Of a stretch of DNA of 22,478 nucleotides, positions 21,273-22,478 are shown in pieces. This DNA is from Syntrophaceae bacterium UBA5744. GTDB lineage: Bacteria > Desulfobacterota > Syntrophia > Syntrophales > UBA2192. How positions within the stretch are numbered: position 1 is the first letter of the stretch; each line of letters opens with the position of its first letter. Below the pieces are notes generated by a model that was not told the origin of the DNA, searched no databases, and worked only from the letters and a program-made list of their open reading frames with translations. The stretch lies in NCBI GenBank assembly GCA_002419215.1, contig DIFQ01000036.1, positions 1 to 22,478 on the forward strand, in the 5' to 3' direction. The translations under genes and the position numbers were made by a program.

Positions 21273-22478
21273 ATGCCGACCCTTTCCGGAAAACAGATCC
21301 TCATCACGGCGGCCCTGGCCGTTTTCGTCCTGCTCTTCACTTTCCAGGGAACCGTTACGGCCGCCCGGTTGGCCGGAAACGCTCAACCGGTGGCAACCAC
21401 GTCAACGGAGCCGATCAAGGAAGGCACCGTCCTGCAGAAGCCTGCCGGAGAGGGAGAAGAGCCGGCGACGGCCCCCGTGCAGAAGAAGAACGTGCCGGCC
21501 AGGAAAAAAGTCGCCAAGAAACCTTCTCCGAAGAAATCGGCACCGGCCCGGCAGGTCGCGGCGACAAGAGCGGGCGAAAACGGCGGCGCTCCCGCCGTGA
21601 ACGCCGCGCCTGCAAGGCCCGGTTCTGCAAACGAGAAACTCGGGAAGTATGTGACCATCGATTTCGACAACGTCGACATCCTGGCCTTCATCAAGTTCAT
21701 CAGCGAACTCACCGGGAAAAACTTCGTTGTCGACGAAGCCGTCAAGGGAAAGGTCAGCGTGTTTTCACCCCGCAAGATCTCTTCCGACGAGGCCTACAGG
21801 GTCTTCGAATCCGTCCTCGAGATCCACGGCCTGACGACGGTCCCCTCGGGCGATGTCATCAAGATCGTCCCCAGCCAGCAGGCGAGGGAGAAGAGCGTCG
21901 CGACGCGGCTGCGGGCAGAGGGCATCGGCCCCAACGACCGCGTGGTGACCCAGATCGTGCCCCTGAAGCACGCCAGCCCCGACGACATGAAGAAGGTCCT
22001 CGACCCGCTGGTGTCTAAGGCGAGCGTCATCCTCTCCTACCCGCCCACGGGGATGCTCGTCATCACCGACGTCCAGTCCAACATCAAGCGGCTCGTCACC
22101 ATTGTCAACGCCCTGGATGTGCCGGGTGTGGGCGAGCAGATTCACATCATCCCGCTCAAGCACGCCGTCGCGTCGGACACGGCGGCTTCGCTCAATTCCA
22201 TTTTCCATCTCGACCAGGCGGCGCGCCGGCCGCAGACCGTGGTGACGATGCGGATCATCGCCGACGACCGCACCAACAGCCTCATCGTGCTGGCCTCGGA
22301 GGTCTTTGCCAACCGGGTCCGTGAATTCGTGGTGCTTCTCGATCGGGATGTTCCCCAGGGCGAATCCAAGATGCATGTCTACCGCCTGCAGTACGCCAAC
22401 TCGGAAGACCTCGCCAAAATCCTGATGAATCTCCCCGCGAAGGACGCCAGGCCGGCGGCCGCGGCACCCGGCCAGCCG
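21273..22478 (+). CDS. gspD: Type II secretion secretin GspD (partial, C-terminus outside window)
   Basis: The frame is open from ATG 21267/21273 to the window end (about 402 residues). A signal peptide (KQILITAALAVFVLLFTFQGTVTAA) directs it to the periplasm. N0 starts near residue 123 (YVTIDFDNVDILAFIKFISELTGKNF), followed by N1 (VVTQIVPLKHASPDDMKKVL, GMLVITDVQSNIKRL), N2 (IHIIPLKHAVASDTAASLNS) and the start of N3 (MHVYRLQYANSEDLAKIL). The beta-barrel lies beyond the window. AGAGGG (21258-21263) is nine bases from ATG 21273 and three from ATG 21267. Unusually, about 85 residues rich in Ala, Pro and Lys (PARKKVAKKPSPKKSAPAR) separate the signal peptide from N0. Confidence 0.95.
   Translation, partial: MPTLSGKQILITAALAVFVLLFTFQGTVTAARLAGNAQPVATTSTEPIKEGTVLQKPAGEGEEPATAPVQKKNVPARKKVAKKPSPKKSAPARQVAATRAGENGGAPAVNAAPARPGSANEKLGKYVTIDFDNVDILAFIKFISELTGKNFVVDEAVKGKVSVFSPRKISSDEAYRVFESVLEIHGLTTVPSGDVIKIVPSQQAREKSVATRLRAEGIGPNDRVVTQIVPLKHASPDDMKKVLDPLVSKASVILSYPPTGMLVITDVQSNIKRLVTIVNALDVPGVGEQIHIIPLKHAVASDTAASLNSIFHLDQAARRPQTVVTMRIIADDRTNSLIVLASEVFANRVREFVVLLDRDVPQGESKMHVYRLQYANSEDLAKILMNLPAKDARPAAAAPGQP

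Noticed and set aside
1..22478. tRNA, rRNA, insertion sequence or phage genes
   Set aside because: Nothing resembling a tRNA cloverleaf, rRNA segment, transposase or integrase motif was seen on either strand.

Overview
The window (high GC) looks like the chromosome of an anaerobic deltaproteobacterium (Desulfobacterota, perhaps near Syntrophus/Smithella). This lineage is inferred from gene content: a CoA-thioester oxidation cluster with its own electron-transfer flavoprotein, a type II secretion (T2SS) operon with gspN and a GspA/B-like pair, and intergenic DNA packed with short-period repeats. No database search was possible.

Region 1 (1-6600, + strand): the tail of a probable 3-hydroxyacyl-CoA dehydrogenase and a strong terminator, then a CaiB/BaiF-type CoA-transferase (racemase-like), etfB, etfA, an acyl-CoA dehydrogenase, a PaaI/YdiI-like hotdog thioesterase, a possible 39-residue membrane peptide, and an AbgA-like M20 amidohydrolase. 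These fit one acyl-CoA degradation pathway: activation or epimerisation of a CoA ester, dehydrogenation, electron transfer through EtfAB, and CoA-ester hydrolysis. Three of the enzymes differ from textbook family members at catalytic or cofactor-contacting positions.

Region 2 (6600-10550): a gap with a perfect 16-bp palindrome, a DksA/TraR-type zinc-finger regulator with a good promoter and terminator, a DUF554 membrane protein (- strand), a two-gene unit of unknown function, and an unrecognised lipoprotein (- strand).

Region 3 (10555-22478, + strand): a T2SS operon in the order gspF-G-H-I-J-K-L-M-N-C, an ExeA/GspA-like AAA ATPase, a GspB-like TPR membrane protein, and gspD, which runs off the window. 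GspF and GspL form the inner-membrane platform, GspG-K the pseudopilus, GspM/N/C the periplasmic connectors, and GspD the outer-membrane channel. gspE is not in the window. A -24/-12 (sigma-54) promoter match lies directly before gspF.

The most unusual feature is the intergenic DNA. Many gaps carry their own short phrase repeated at a 7- or 8-bp period, often as two opposed arms, and often starting inside or next to a stop codon. In gspI and gspJ such elements run in frame into the coding sequence and encode the basic part of the prepilin leader just before the prepilin-peptidase site.
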